From NCBI GenBank assembly GCA_934148995.1, contig CAKPDM010000002.1, positions 76,802 through 140,801 on the forward strand: DNA of 64,000 nt, in the 5' to 3' direction. The position numbers and the translations under genes are program-made. The number at the start of each line of letters is the position of its first letter. Position 1 is the first letter of the stretch. Below are positions 16,214-25,272 of the stretch, one piece after another. This DNA is from an uncultured Bacilli bacterium (lineage in GTDB: Bacteria > Bacillota_I > Bacilli_A > RF39 > UBA660). Under the pieces are notes generated by a model, which was not told the DNA's origin, did no database searches, and saw only the letters and a list, made by a program, of their open reading frames with translations.

Positions 16214-19200
16214 ATTCGATGGAATTAAGATTGGTATTGCATCTCCAGAAAAGATAAGGGAATGGTCTCATGGCGAAGTTAAAAAGCCAGAGACTATCAA
16301 TTATCGTACTTTAAGACCAGAACGTGATGGACTTTTCTGTGAAAAGATTTTTGGACCTACTAAAGACTTTGAATGTGCTTGTGGAAAATATAAACGAGTT
16401 CGTTATAAAAATATTGTTTGTGACCGCTGTGGTGTAGAAGTTACTAAAGCTAAAGTAAGACGTGAGAGAATGGGACATATTGAACTTGCTAGTCCTGTTT
16501 CTCACATCTGGTTCTTTAAGGGTGTTCCATCTCGTATGGGATTAGTACTTGATATGAGTCCAAGAGATTTGGAAGAAGTATTATATTTCGTTAGTTATGT
16601 TGTAATTGACAAGGGAAATGCTCCGCTTGAAAATAAACAAACATTATCTGAAAAAGAATATCGTGCTTACTATGAAAAATATGGTAATGGTTTCAAAGTA
16701 GGTATGGGTGCTGAAGCTATTAAAGCTTTATTAAAGAAAGTAGATTTGGAACACGATATCAATGTAATTAATAAAGAACTTGAAACTGCCCAAGGACAAA
16801 AGAGAGTTCGTTTATTAAAGAGATTAGATGTTTTAAATGCCTTCTATCAATCAGGTCAAAAACCAGAATGGATGATTTTGGATTGTATTCCAGTTATACC
16901 ACCTGAGTTACGTCCAATGATTCAATTAGATGGTGGAAGATTTGCTACTAGTGATTTAAATGATTTATATCGTCGTGTTATTAACCGTAATAACCGTCTA
17001 AAGAAATTAATCGATTTAGGAGCTCCTGGTATCATTATTCAAAATGAAAAGAGAATGCTTCAAGAAGCAGTCGATGCTTTATTTGACAATGGTCGTCGTG
17101 GTAGAAGTGTTACAGGTGCTGGAAATCGTCCTTTGAAATCACTTTCTAGTATGTTAAAAGGTAAACAAGGGCGTTTCCGTCAGAACTTATTAGGTAAACG
17201 TGTTGACTATTCTGGCCGTTCAGTTATCGTTGTTGGTCCATCTTTAAAGATGTATCAATGTGGTATTCCAAAGGAAATGGCTCTAGAATTATTTAAACCA
17301 CATGTTATCAATGGTTTAGTAAGTAGAGATATTGCCCATAATATTAAAGCTGCTAAGAGATTAATTGAAAATCAAGATCCAGTAGTTTGGGATATTGTTG
17401 AAGATGTAATTAAAGAGCATCCTGTTTTATTAAACCGTGCTCCTACATTGCACCGTTTAGGAATTCAGGCTTTTGAACCAGTTTTAGTTGGTGGTAAAGC
17501 AATTAGATTACATCCATTAGTGTGTCCTGCTTTTAATGCTGATTTCGATGGTGACCAGATGGCTGTTCACGTACCATTATCAGAAGAAGCACAGGCAGAA
17601 GCTAGATTATTAATGTTAGGTTCTAATAACATTCTTCACCCAAAAAGTGGAGACCCAATTGTTACACCAAGCCAGGATATGGTTTTAGGTAACTACTATA
17701 TTACAATGGAAAAAGCAGGTGAAGAAGGAGAAGGTCGTGTCTTTAAAGATTGTAATGAAGCTTTAATGGCTTATGAAAGACGTGAAATTACTCTTCATAC
17801 TCGTATTGTTATTCCTGTAGATTCATTTAAATATAAATTATTTACTGAAGCTCAAAAAGGTAAATACTTAGTAACTACTGCTGGTAAAATTAAGTTTAAT
17901 GAAATCTTACCCGATTCATTCCCTTATATTAATGAACCAACAGATGAGAATATTCAAAATATTACTCCAAATAAGTATTTCTTACCACAAGGAGCTAATA
18001 TCAAAGAAGAAATTAGTAAAATGGACTTAGTTAAACCATTTGCTAAAGGAACTTTAGAAAAGATTATTGCTCAGGTATTCAAACGTTATAAGACTACTGA
18101 AACTTCTGCAATGCTTGATAAAATGAAAGACTTAGGTTTCTATTACTCAACAATTGCAGGTATTACTGTTTCAATGTCAGATATTGCTACAAGTCGTCAT
18201 AAACAAGAATTTGTTGATGAAGGACAAGCTATGGTTGATAAAATTAACAAACAATACTCTCGTGGTTTAATTACTGAAGAAGAACGTCATGAGAAAGTTA
18301 TTGAAACTTGGTATGGTGTTAAAGATAAAGTTCAATCAGAACTTGAAGAAATTTCTAAAGAACAAATTGACAATCCAATTTTCATGATGATGCATTCTAA
18401 AGCTCGTGGTAATATTTCAAACTTTACACAGGTTGCTGGTATGCGTGGTTTAATGCAGAAACCAAATGGAGATCCAATTGAAATTCCAGTTCTTTCAAAC
18501 TTTAAAGAAGGTCTTTCAGTATCTGAATTCTTCTTATCTACTCACTCTGCTCGTAAGGGTGATGCTGATACAGCATTAAAGACAGCTGACTCTGGTTATT
18601 TAACACGTCGTCTTGTTGATGTCAGTCAAGATATGATTGTACGTGAAGAAGACTGTGGAACAGAACAAGGAGTAGTAGCCCATGCCTTTATTAATGAAAA
18701 AACAGGTTCAGTTATTGAAAGTTTAAAAGATCGTATTGTTGGACGCTATGCTAGTAAGAAAGTAATAAATCCTAATACAAAAGAAGTAATAATTGACCGT
18801 AATGAATTTATTACTGAAGCTCTTGCTGATAAAGTAGTAGCAGCTGGAGTAGAAGCAGTAGAAATTCGTACAATTTTAACATGTAATACTGAAAAAGGTG
18901 TATGTCAAAAATGTTATGGTCGTAACTTAGCAACTGGTAACTTAGTAGAAATCGGTGAAGCTATCGGTGTAATGGCAGCTCAATCTATTGGTGAACCAGG
19001 TACTCAGCTTACAATGCGTACATTCCATACTGGTGGTGTTGCCGGTGGAGAAGATATTACTCAAGGTCTTCCTCGTGTTCAAGAATTATTTGAAGCTAGA
19101 AATCCAAAAGGTAAAGCAACTATTGCAGAAATTGACGGTAAAGTTTCTAAAATTACTGAAGACCATGGTAAATTTAAAATTAGTATTACTAATAAACTAG

Positions 19201-19829
19201 AAACTAAAGAACATGTTTCTAACTATGGAGCTAAATTAGCAGTAGAAAAAGGACAAGAAGTTCACTGTGGTGATAAACTAACCGAAGGAGCTATAAGTCC
19301 AAAAGAATTATTAGCTGTAACAGATCCAATTACAACACAAGAATATATTTTGAAAGAAGTTCAAAACACATATCGTTCTCAAGGTGTTGATATTTCTGAT
19401 AAACATATCGAAGTAATTGCTCGTAGAATGATTAGTAAAATCCGTATTGTTGACGGTGGAGATACTAAATTCTTACCTGGTAGTCTTGTTAACTTCCGTG
19501 AATTTACTGAAGGAAATAAAGAAATTATCATTAGAGGTAAGAAACCAGCTACTGGTCGTCCTATCCTTTTAGGAATTACAAAAGCATCTCTTGAAACCGA
19601 TTCATTCTTATCAGCTGCATCATTCCAAGAAACAACTAGAATTTTAACTGATGCATCTATTCGTGGTAAGGTTGATAAACTAGAAGGTCTAAAGGAAAAT
19701 GTTTTACTTGGTAAATTAATTCCTGCAGGTACTGGTTTAAAACATTATCGTGATGTATCATACAACTTAGAAAGTGACTTAATGGATGATGAACCATTAG
19801 ATCAATTAGAAGATGAAATTATGGAGTAG
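16197..19829 (+). CDS. rpoC: DNA-directed RNA polymerase subunit beta'
   Basis: RpoC carries the catalytic Mg2+ of RNA polymerase. The motif NADFDGDQMAVHVPL lies near residue 450, and the N-terminal zinc site (CACG...CDRCG) near 60-80. The trigger-loop region TQLTMRTFHTGGVAG and a second zinc site (C-x-KGVCQKCYGR) are in the C-terminal half. An in-frame ATG at 16188 abuts the GAGGGGG ribosome site directly; the ATG at 16197 is 9 bases away and is preferred, giving 1210 residues. The terminator overlaps the stop codon. Confidence 0.98.
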   Translation: MMEVNRFDGIKIGIASPEKIREWSHGEVKKPETINYRTLRPERDGLFCEKIFGPTKDFECACGKYKRVRYKNIVCDRCGVEVTKAKVRRERMGHIELASPVSHIWFFKGVPSRMGLVLDMSPRDLEEVLYFVSYVVIDKGNAPLENKQTLSEKEYRAYYEKYGNGFKVGMGAEAIKALLKKVDLEHDINVINKELETAQGQKRVRLLKRLDVLNAFYQSGQKPEWMILDCIPVIPPELRPMIQLDGGRFATSDLNDLYRRVINRNNRLKKLIDLGAPGIIIQNEKRMLQEAVDALFDNGRRGRSVTGAGNRPLKSLSSMLKGKQGRFRQNLLGKRVDYSGRSVIVVGPSLKMYQCGIPKEMALELFKPHVINGLVSRDIAHNIKAAKRLIENQDPVVWDIVEDVIKEHPVLLNRAPTLHRLGIQAFEPVLVGGKAIRLHPLVCPAFNADFDGDQMAVHVPLSEEAQAEARLLMLGSNNILHPKSGDPIVTPSQDMVLGNYYITMEKAGEEGEGRVFKDCNEALMAYERREITLHTRIVIPVDSFKYKLFTEAQKGKYLVTTAGKIKFNEILPDSFPYINEPTDENIQNITPNKYFLPQGANIKEEISKMDLVKPFAKGTLEKIIAQVFKRYKTTETSAMLDKMKDLGFYYSTIAGITVSMSDIATSRHKQEFVDEGQAMVDKINKQYSRGLITEEERHEKVIETWYGVKDKVQSELEEISKEQIDNPIFMMMHSKARGNISNFTQVAGMRGLMQKPNGDPIEIPVLSNFKEGLSVSEFFLSTHSARKGDADTALKTADSGYLTRRLVDVSQDMIVREEDCGTEQGVVAHAFINEKTGSVIESLKDRIVGRYASKKVINPNTKEVIIDRNEFITEALADKVVAAGVEAVEIRTILTCNTEKGVCQKCYGRNLATGNLVEIGEAIGVMAAQSIGEPGTQLTMRTFHTGGVAGGEDITQGLPRVQELFEARNPKGKATIAEIDGKVSKITEDHGKFKISITNKLETKEHVSNYGAKLAVEKGQEVHCGDKLTEGAISPKELLAVTDPITTQEYILKEVQNTYRSQGVDISDKHIEVIARRMISKIRIVDGGDTKFLPGSLVNFREFTEGNKEIIIRGKKPATGRPILLGITKASLETDSFLSAASFQETTRILTDASIRGKVDKLEGLKENVLLGKLIPAGTGLKHYRDVSYNLESDLMDDEPLDQLEDEIME

Positions 19830-19852
19830 TTTTTACTACTCTTTTCTTTTTT
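19824..19852 (+). terminator. Terminator of rpoB-rpoC
   Basis: GAGTAGT and ACTACTC form a perfect stem around TTTT that includes the rpoC stop codon, followed by a T/C-rich tail. Confidence 0.8.
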
Positions 19853-19893
19853 GGGTTTTTGTGTTATCCTTCTAGAAGAAGAGGTAAAAGTTT

Positions 19894-20640
19894 ATGAAAT
19901 ATGTTAAAATACTAGTGTTATTGGGGCTAGTCCTTTCAATTTCAATTTTATTCTTATATAAAGATGAAAAAGTAGCCGTTTTAGGTTATCATTCATTCAG
20001 TGAGAATGTAGAAGAAGATATGTTTATTATGCCGATAAGTGAGTTTGAAGAACAATTAAAATATTTAAAGGAACATAATTATACAACACTAAGTCTAGAT
20101 GAATTTTATGATTATTATAAAGGAAAAAAGAAAATACCAAGAAAAAGTGTGTTAATAACGATGGATGATGGTTATCAGTCTAATTATGATTTAGCTTTCC
20201 CATTATTAAAAAAATATAATATGAAAGCGACAGTTTTCTATATAGGTTCTAATGTTACTGGTGAAAATAAAAACTATATGAATCAAGAAACATTAGCTAA
20301 AATAAAAACAGAATATCCTAATATAGATATAGCATCGCATTCTTATGCCCTTCACTATGATAAATCAATTGATAAAGGAACAAAATACATTAAAGATGAT
20401 TTTGAGAAAATGAGTGAAGTAATAAATACTAAATATTTTGCTTATCCATATGGACATTATAATAATGACATAATTAAAGTACTAAAAGAAGAAAAATATA
20501 AAATGGCTTTTACATTTGGACCAGATAAGGAACATAGAAAAGCAAGTCGTAAAGATAATATCTATAAAATACCACGACTTAATATAACAAATGGAATGCC
20601 ACTATGGAAGTTTTCTTTAAGATTAATTAGTCCTTATTAA
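19894..20640 (+). CDS. Membrane-anchored polysaccharide deacetylase
   Basis: A NodB-type deacetylase that probably removes acetyl groups from peptidoglycan or another wall glycan outside the membrane. The 248 residues start with one hydrophobic signal anchor (about 4-22). Motif 1 TMDDGY holds Asp91-Asp92, motif 2 SHSYALH holds His149 and His154, and motif 3 is FAYPYG. The zinc ligands and catalytic Asp therefore appear intact. GAAGAGG precedes the ATG. It forms a single-gene unit after rpoC; the exact substrate is unknown. Confidence 0.85.
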   Translation: MKYVKILVLLGLVLSISILFLYKDEKVAVLGYHSFSENVEEDMFIMPISEFEEQLKYLKEHNYTTLSLDEFYDYYKGKKKIPRKSVLITMDDGYQSNYDLAFPLLKKYNMKATVFYIGSNVTGENKNYMNQETLAKIKTEYPNIDIASHSYALHYDKSIDKGTKYIKDDFEKMSEVINTKYFAYPYGHYNNDIIKVLKEEKYKMAFTFGPDKEHRKASRKDNIYKIPRLNITNGMPLWKFSLRLISPY

Positions 20641-20645
20641 AATGT

Positions 20646-20683
20646 GAAAAAGTGTCAATAGAAATTTTGATACCTTTTCTTTT
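20646..20683 (+). terminator. Terminator after the deacetylase gene
   Basis: TGTCAA pairs with TTGATA (one G-U) and flanking AAAAAG with CTTTT, followed by a T/C-rich tail. Confidence 0.5.
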
Positions 20684-20694
20684 GAAATAATATT

Positions 20695-20703
20695 TGTTAG
20701 AAT
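20695..20703 (+). promoter_or_regulatory. Extended -10 promoter of the 20729 gene
   Basis: TG-T-TAGAAT, without a good -35, lies 25 bases before the start codon. Confidence 0.4.
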
Positions 20704-20728
20704 AAAAGAAGAATAAGAGGGTGTTAAT

Positions 20729-21331
20729 ATGCGTATAGGTGTAGATATAGATGGAGTTTTAAATGATGTAGCTGAATGGCACTTTGCTTATGGCTCTAAA
20801 TTTTGTGTAGAACATAATATTAATCGTGGTTTTAACCCGACAGGTTATTATATGGAAGATCAATTCTATTTTACTGCTGAAGAAAATAAAGAATTCTGGA
20901 GACAATATATTTTTGATTTACTATTAACTATTCCTCCACGTCCTTTTGCTACAGAAGTAATTCATAGATTAAGACAAGATGGACATGAGATATTTATTTT
21001 AACAGCAAGAGATAATCAATATTTAACTAATCAATATAACGGAATGAGTGATTTCTACGTAAAACATTGGTTAAATAAATATAATATTGAATATGATGGA
21101 ATAATAACAGGTACTACTAATAAAAAAGAAAAGTGTATAAATGGACGCTTTGATTTAATGGTAGAAGATAAAAAAACTAATGTTGATATGATTAGTAAAA
21201 TTATACCTGTCTTCGTCTTTGATGCTCCTTATAATCAAACTTGTAGTGGAATCAACGTGATAAGAGTTTATTCTTGGTATCAAGTATATCAAGAAATAAC
21301 AGAAAAGTTTGCTCCAGTTGAAATAATTTAG
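20729..21331 (+). CDS. HAD-superfamily 5'-nucleotidase-like protein
   Basis: The 200-residue product has the HAD phosphatase motifs. Motif I is VDIDGVLND, with Asp6 as nucleophile and Asp8 as acid/base. Motif II is FILTARDN, and motif IV is MVEDKKTN. The layout resembles the NT5C/YqfW-type nucleotidase group, so a phosphatase acting on a nucleotide or small phosphate ester is likely; the substrate is not readable. GAGGGTG precedes the ATG. A 54-codon membrane peptide gene follows after 10 bases. Confidence 0.75.
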   Translation: MRIGVDIDGVLNDVAEWHFAYGSKFCVEHNINRGFNPTGYYMEDQFYFTAEENKEFWRQYIFDLLLTIPPRPFATEVIHRLRQDGHEIFILTARDNQYLTNQYNGMSDFYVKHWLNKYNIEYDGIITGTTNKKEKCINGRFDLMVEDKKTNVDMISKIIPVFVFDAPYNQTCSGINVIRVYSWYQVYQEITEKFAPVEII

Positions 21332-21341
21332 GAGGTTTCAA

Positions 21342-21506
21342 ATGAAATTAAATAATAAAGGATTTGGAATGGGAACTTTAATTTTCTTTATTTGTTTATT
21401 CTTTGTGATACTAATTGCTATTACTTATGTAGCTTATACTAATGGAATAGATAAAAAAGATGAAAATAGAGTTGTACCGGAAATAAAAGAACAAATTAAT
21501 GATTAA
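21342..21506 (+). CDS. Small membrane peptide with a prepilin-like N-terminus
   Basis: A 54-residue open frame with a perfect AGGAGG ribosome site, spaced 6 bases from its ATG, so it is very likely translated. It begins MKLNNKGFGMGTLIFFI: a short basic leader, then G-F and a hydrophobic helix (about 10-30), like a class III (type IV prepilin) signal, but without Glu at +5. The remaining ~24 residues are polar and face outward or inward. No pilus or com genes are near. Function unknown. Confidence 0.65.
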   Translation: MKLNNKGFGMGTLIFFICLFFVILIAITYVAYTNGIDKKDENRVVPEIKEQIND

Positions 21507-21550
21507 AAAAAGAAATTTAGTAGACATTAATAGTGGAAAGGGAAATGAAA

Positions 21551-22552
21551 ATGAGAGTAGCAATTAATGGTTTTGGAAGAATAGGAAGACTTATATTTAG
21601 AATAATGGACCAAGATAGTGACTTTGAAATAGTTGCTATTAATGACTTAACAGATGCTGAACAATTAGCTTATTTATTAAAATATGATACGGCACATCGT
21701 CCTTACAGAAAAGAAGAAATATCATTTGAAGGAGATATGCTTGTTGTTGGTGATAAGAAAATTAAAGTACTTAGTGAGAAAGACCCGGCATTATTACCTT
21801 GGAAAGAATTAAATGTTGATTTAGTTTATGAATGTACAGGATTATTTACATCAGAAGAAAAAGCGAAAGCTCATATAGAAGCAGGAGCTAAAAAAGTAGT
21901 TATTTCTGCTCCAGCTAAAGGAAATGTAAAAACAGTTGTTTATAATGTAAATCATGACATCTTAACTAAAGAAGATAAAATAATATCAGCAGCAAGTTGT
22001 ACTACTAACTGTTTAGCACCAGTATTAAATGTTATTGACAAGGAATTTGGAATAACAAGTGGTTATATGACAACAGTTCATGCTTATACTAATGACCAAG
22101 CAAATTTAGATGTTGCTCATAAAAAAGGTATTTATGCAAGACGTGGTCGTGCTAGTGCTGCTAATATAGTTCCAACTAGTACGGGAGCAGCTAGTGCAAT
22201 TGGAAAAGTAATTCCTTCTCTTGATGGTAAGTTATCTGGTATGGCGATGCGTGTTCCTGTAATAACTGGTTCAGTTGTTGATTTAGTTTTGAAACTAAAA
22301 AAAGAAGTTACAAAAGAGGAAATTAATGAAGTATTAAAAAATAATCAGAACGAAACTTTAGGTTATACAACTGACCCAATTGTTTCAAGTGATGTAATTG
22401 GAATGAGTTATGGTTCCTTAGTAGATGGTTTGTTAACTTCTGTCAATAAAACTGAAGATGGTGAATTAGTTAAAATAATCGCTTGGTACGATAATGAGAT
22501 GAGTTATTCATATCAAATGGTTAGATGTGCTAAATATTTCTTAAGTTTATAA
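21551..22552 (+). CDS. gap: Glyceraldehyde-3-phosphate dehydrogenase
   Basis: GAPDH oxidises glyceraldehyde-3-phosphate to 1,3-bisphosphoglycerate with NAD+. An in-frame GTG occurs at 21533, but AAAGGG (21537-21542) is correctly spaced for the ATG at 21551, which gives the family start MRVAINGFGRIGR and 333 residues. The active-site Cys150 is in SAASCTTNC. AINDLTD places an Asp after the second beta strand, as expected for NAD+ preference. A terminator follows, then pgk with its own promoter. Confidence 0.97.
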   Translation: MRVAINGFGRIGRLIFRIMDQDSDFEIVAINDLTDAEQLAYLLKYDTAHRPYRKEEISFEGDMLVVGDKKIKVLSEKDPALLPWKELNVDLVYECTGLFTSEEKAKAHIEAGAKKVVISAPAKGNVKTVVYNVNHDILTKEDKIISAASCTTNCLAPVLNVIDKEFGITSGYMTTVHAYTNDQANLDVAHKKGIYARRGRASAANIVPTSTGAASAIGKVIPSLDGKLSGMAMRVPVITGSVVDLVLKLKKEVTKEEINEVLKNNQNETLGYTTDPIVSSDVIGMSYGSLVDGLLTSVNKTEDGELVKIIAWYDNEMSYSYQMVRCAKYFLSL

Positions 22553-22557
22553 TTTTT

Positions 22558-22585
22558 GAAGAAAAGCTGGTCTTTTCTTTTTTTC
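22558..22585 (+). terminator. Terminator of gap
   Basis: AGAAAAG pairs with CTTTTCT around CTGGT, followed by TTTTTTC. Confidence 0.7.
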
Positions 22586-22597
22586 TTGTTTAAAAAA

Positions 22598-22606
22598 TGT
22601 TATACT
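22598..22606 (+). promoter_or_regulatory. Extended -10 promoter of pgk
   Basis: TG-T-TATACT lies 22 bases before the pgk start and just after the gap terminator. Confidence 0.55.
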
Positions 22607-22628
22607 GTCCTTAGGGTGAGTTGGCAAT

Positions 22629-23816
22629 ATGAAGAAAACAATAAGAGATTTTAAACTAAACAATAAAAAAGTAATCATAAGATGTGATTTTAATGTCCCT
22701 TTAAAAGATGGGAAAATAATAGATGATACAAGAATTAAGAATAGTTTAAAGACTATTCAGTATGCAATAGATAAAAATGCTAAAGTGATATTACTAAGTC
22801 ATTTAGGAAGAATAAAAGAAGATCAAGATAAAATAAAAAACAACTTAAAGATAGTTGCTGATAGGTTAAGTGACTTATTAGCTAAAAAAGTTATTTTTGT
22901 AGATGAAGTAGTTGGCGACAAAGTAAAAACTGCTATCCAGAATATGAAAGTTCAAGATGTGGTTTTATTGCAAAATACTAGATATGAAGATTTAGATGGT
23001 AAGAAAGAAAGTGGTTGTGACTTAGAATTTGCTAAAGAATTAGCAAGTTATGGTGACATCTTTATTAATGACGCTTTTGGTACTATTCATAGAAAACATG
23101 CATCTAATTATGGAATAAGTAAATATCTTGAAAGTGGAATTGGTTTCTTAGTAGAAGAAGAATTAGCTAAACTAGCTATTTTAAATAAACCAGAAAAACC
23201 ATTTACAATCATAATGGGTGGTGCTAAAGTAGCCGATAAGATAGGAGTTATAGATAATTTACTTCCTAAATGTGATAAACTATTAATTGGTGGTGGAATG
23301 GCTTTTACTTTTTTACAAGCTGAAGGCTATGAAATAGGTAACTCTATTTTAGATACAGATTCCTTAGAATACTGTCAAAAACTACTTAAAGAATATCCAG
23401 AAAAAATTGTATTACCAGTAGATGTAGCTTGTTCAACAGAGTATAAAAATGCAACTAATAGAACAGAAAAAGATATCAATGAAATAGATTTTCATGAGAT
23501 GGGACTAGATATTGGTAGTAAAACATTATCGCTATTTGAAAATTACTTAACTGATTCAAAAACAGTCTTTTGGAATGGACCGCTAGGTGTTTATGAATTT
23601 CCTTTATATGCAGAAAGTACTGATAAACTATTGAAATTTTTAGTAACTAACAATTCAAAAACAGTACTAGGTGGAGGAGATATCGTAGCTGCTGCTAGTA
23701 AACTTTCCTTAACTGATAAATTTTATCACGTATCAACTGGTGGAGGAGCTACATTAGAATATTTAAGTGGTAAAAACTTACCAGGACTTGAAAATATTGA
23801 GGAAAAAGGGGAATAA
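22629..23816 (+). CDS. pgk: Phosphoglycerate kinase
   Basis: PGK makes ATP from 1,3-bisphosphoglycerate. The 395 residues are full length, with RCDFNVPLKDG and DDTRI near the N-terminus, LLSHLGR, INDAFGTIHRKHASN, TIIMGGAKVADKIGVI, FWNGPLGVYE and GGGDIVAAA. Two usually invariant spots differ (Ile after HLGR, where Pro is common, and Ile in FGTIHR), but the substrate-binding Arg and Asp residues are present. The next gene starts 2 bases after its stop. Confidence 0.96.
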   Translation: MKKTIRDFKLNNKKVIIRCDFNVPLKDGKIIDDTRIKNSLKTIQYAIDKNAKVILLSHLGRIKEDQDKIKNNLKIVADRLSDLLAKKVIFVDEVVGDKVKTAIQNMKVQDVVLLQNTRYEDLDGKKESGCDLEFAKELASYGDIFINDAFGTIHRKHASNYGISKYLESGIGFLVEEELAKLAILNKPEKPFTIIMGGAKVADKIGVIDNLLPKCDKLLIGGGMAFTFLQAEGYEIGNSILDTDSLEYCQKLLKEYPEKIVLPVDVACSTEYKNATNRTEKDINEIDFHEMGLDIGSKTLSLFENYLTDSKTVFWNGPLGVYEFPLYAESTDKLLKFLVTNNSKTVLGGGDIVAAASKLSLTDKFYHVSTGGGATLEYLSGKNLPGLENIEEKGE

Positions 23817-23818
23817 AA

Positions 23819-24271
23819 ATGGGCAAGAGATATGTTGAGGTAGTAACTAATAAAGACTTGAATAAAATAGAAGCATTAAATGACTTTTGTCTTCGTAATG
23901 ATACAGAAAACGTTAGTAAAAATATTTTAACTAATAAGGAATTATCACCAGTTGTTTTTGAAGACTACTTGGCTTATTTTGATAATGAAAAAGTAATAGA
24001 TTATTGTTTCATTCACGGTGAAACAGATTTAAAGAAAGGTTTTCTTTCTTTTCCTATCACCTTAGAACCAAGAAAAAATCACTTTTTTGTGGAAACAGCA
24101 GTTGATTATGCATTTTCAGCTGGCCTTGATGAAGTATCTATTATGACTAAAGACCAAACATTAAAACCTGTTTTAGAAAAACTTGGTTTTATATCTTTAG
24201 GAATAGATGGAGATGTTGCCTCATATACTCTAGGACTCGAAGATAAAGAGAAGGGAAAAATAAGAATATGA
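23819..24271 (+). CDS. GNAT-like protein of unknown substrate
   Basis: The 150 residues have a C-terminal half (ETAVDYAFSAGLDEVSIMTKDQTLKPVLEKLGFISLG) that reads like the last strands and helix of a GNAT acetyltransferase. I do not see a clear Q/R-x-x-G-x-G/A acetyl-CoA loop, so the call is only structural. It is tightly coupled: 2 bases after pgk and a 4-base overlap (ATGA) with the flippase-like gene. Confidence 0.45.
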   Translation: MGKRYVEVVTNKDLNKIEALNDFCLRNDTENVSKNILTNKELSPVVFEDYLAYFDNEKVIDYCFIHGETDLKKGFLSFPITLEPRKNHFFVETAVDYAFSAGLDEVSIMTKDQTLKPVLEKLGFISLGIDGDVASYTLGLEDKEKGKIRI

Positions 24272-25272
24272 AACATTTGAAAAGAAATAGTTTTATTATT
24301 TTGCTTATAACTTTATTTGTTTTATTTCTTGTGCTTAAAGATAATTTTAAGACAGTTATTAGTACCATAACAACTATGAATATGAAATTTGTTATCATTG
24401 CAATAGTTCTTTACTTTGCATATCTTTTCTTTCATGCATTAGTTAATTATTTATGGGTAAATGAAAAAGAAAAACTATCTCTTAAAGATGCTTTTCAACA
24501 TATGATTATTACACAGTTTTTTAATGGCATTACACCTTTTTCTACTGGTGGTCAACCAATGGAAATATATATGTTAAAGAATCATGGCTTTCGTTATACA
24601 AAAGCGACTAATGTTATTATGCAAAACTTTATTGTTTATCAGTTAGCATTAGTCATCTTTGGTTTATTTGCTGTTATTTATAATTTTATTACAGGTGTAT
24701 TAGTTTATAAAAGTGTTTTAACAAGTTTGATAATATTAGGTTTTTTAATAAATACTATTGTAGCAGTAGTTATGCTATTAATAGCAACAAGTCAGAAATT
24801 CACTAATACTTTATTAAATCTAATTACAAGCTTAGGTAAGAAATTACACTTTATTAAAAATCAAGATAAATTTTTAGAAAAATGGCGTGAGCGATTAGAA
24901 GACTTTCATCAGTGTACTAAAGAGGTCAAAGAAAAGAAAGGTTTATTTGTTCTTGGCATAGTTTTAAACTTAATAGCTTTAACTTGTTATTATGCAATAC
25001 CTTTGTTCTTAGTTTATAGTTTACATGATTATACTTCAATGTCTTTCTTTACTTCTTTAGTTGCAAGTGCTTATGTTTTAATAATTGGTTCTTTTGTTCC
25101 TATTCCTGGAGCAACAGGTGGTATAGAATATGCTTTTTTAGAAATATTTTCTGGCTTTTTAGGAAAAAGTAGTGTTAGTGCTGTAATGATTGTTTGGCGA
25201 TTTATAACTTATTATTTGGGAATGGTAGTAGGAGGAGTATTGTTTAGTTTCCATAAGGAAGGAGAAGAATAA
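24268..25272 (+). CDS. Flippase-like integral membrane protein (YbhN/UPF0104, LPG-synthase transmembrane type)
   Basis: The 334-residue product has about 7-8 hydrophobic helices and family marks QFFNGITPFSTGGQP and a late FVPIPGATGGIEYAF block. This is the membrane part of lysyl-phosphatidylglycerol synthases without the catalytic C-terminal domain. Such stand-alone proteins are often found beside glycolipid glycosyltransferases, as here, where the next gene overlaps by one base. A role in moving or handling a glycolipid is inferred from context. Confidence 0.8.
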   Translation: MKHLKRNSFIILLITLFVLFLVLKDNFKTVISTITTMNMKFVIIAIVLYFAYLFFHALVNYLWVNEKEKLSLKDAFQHMIITQFFNGITPFSTGGQPMEIYMLKNHGFRYTKATNVIMQNFIVYQLALVIFGLFAVIYNFITGVLVYKSVLTSLIILGFLINTIVAVVMLLIATSQKFTNTLLNLITSLGKKLHFIKNQDKFLEKWRERLEDFHQCTKEVKEKKGLFVLGIVLNLIALTCYYAIPLFLVYSLHDYTSMSFFTSLVASAYVLIIGSFVPIPGATGGIEYAFLEIFSGFLGKSSVSAVMIVWRFITYYLGMVVGGVLFSFHKEGEE

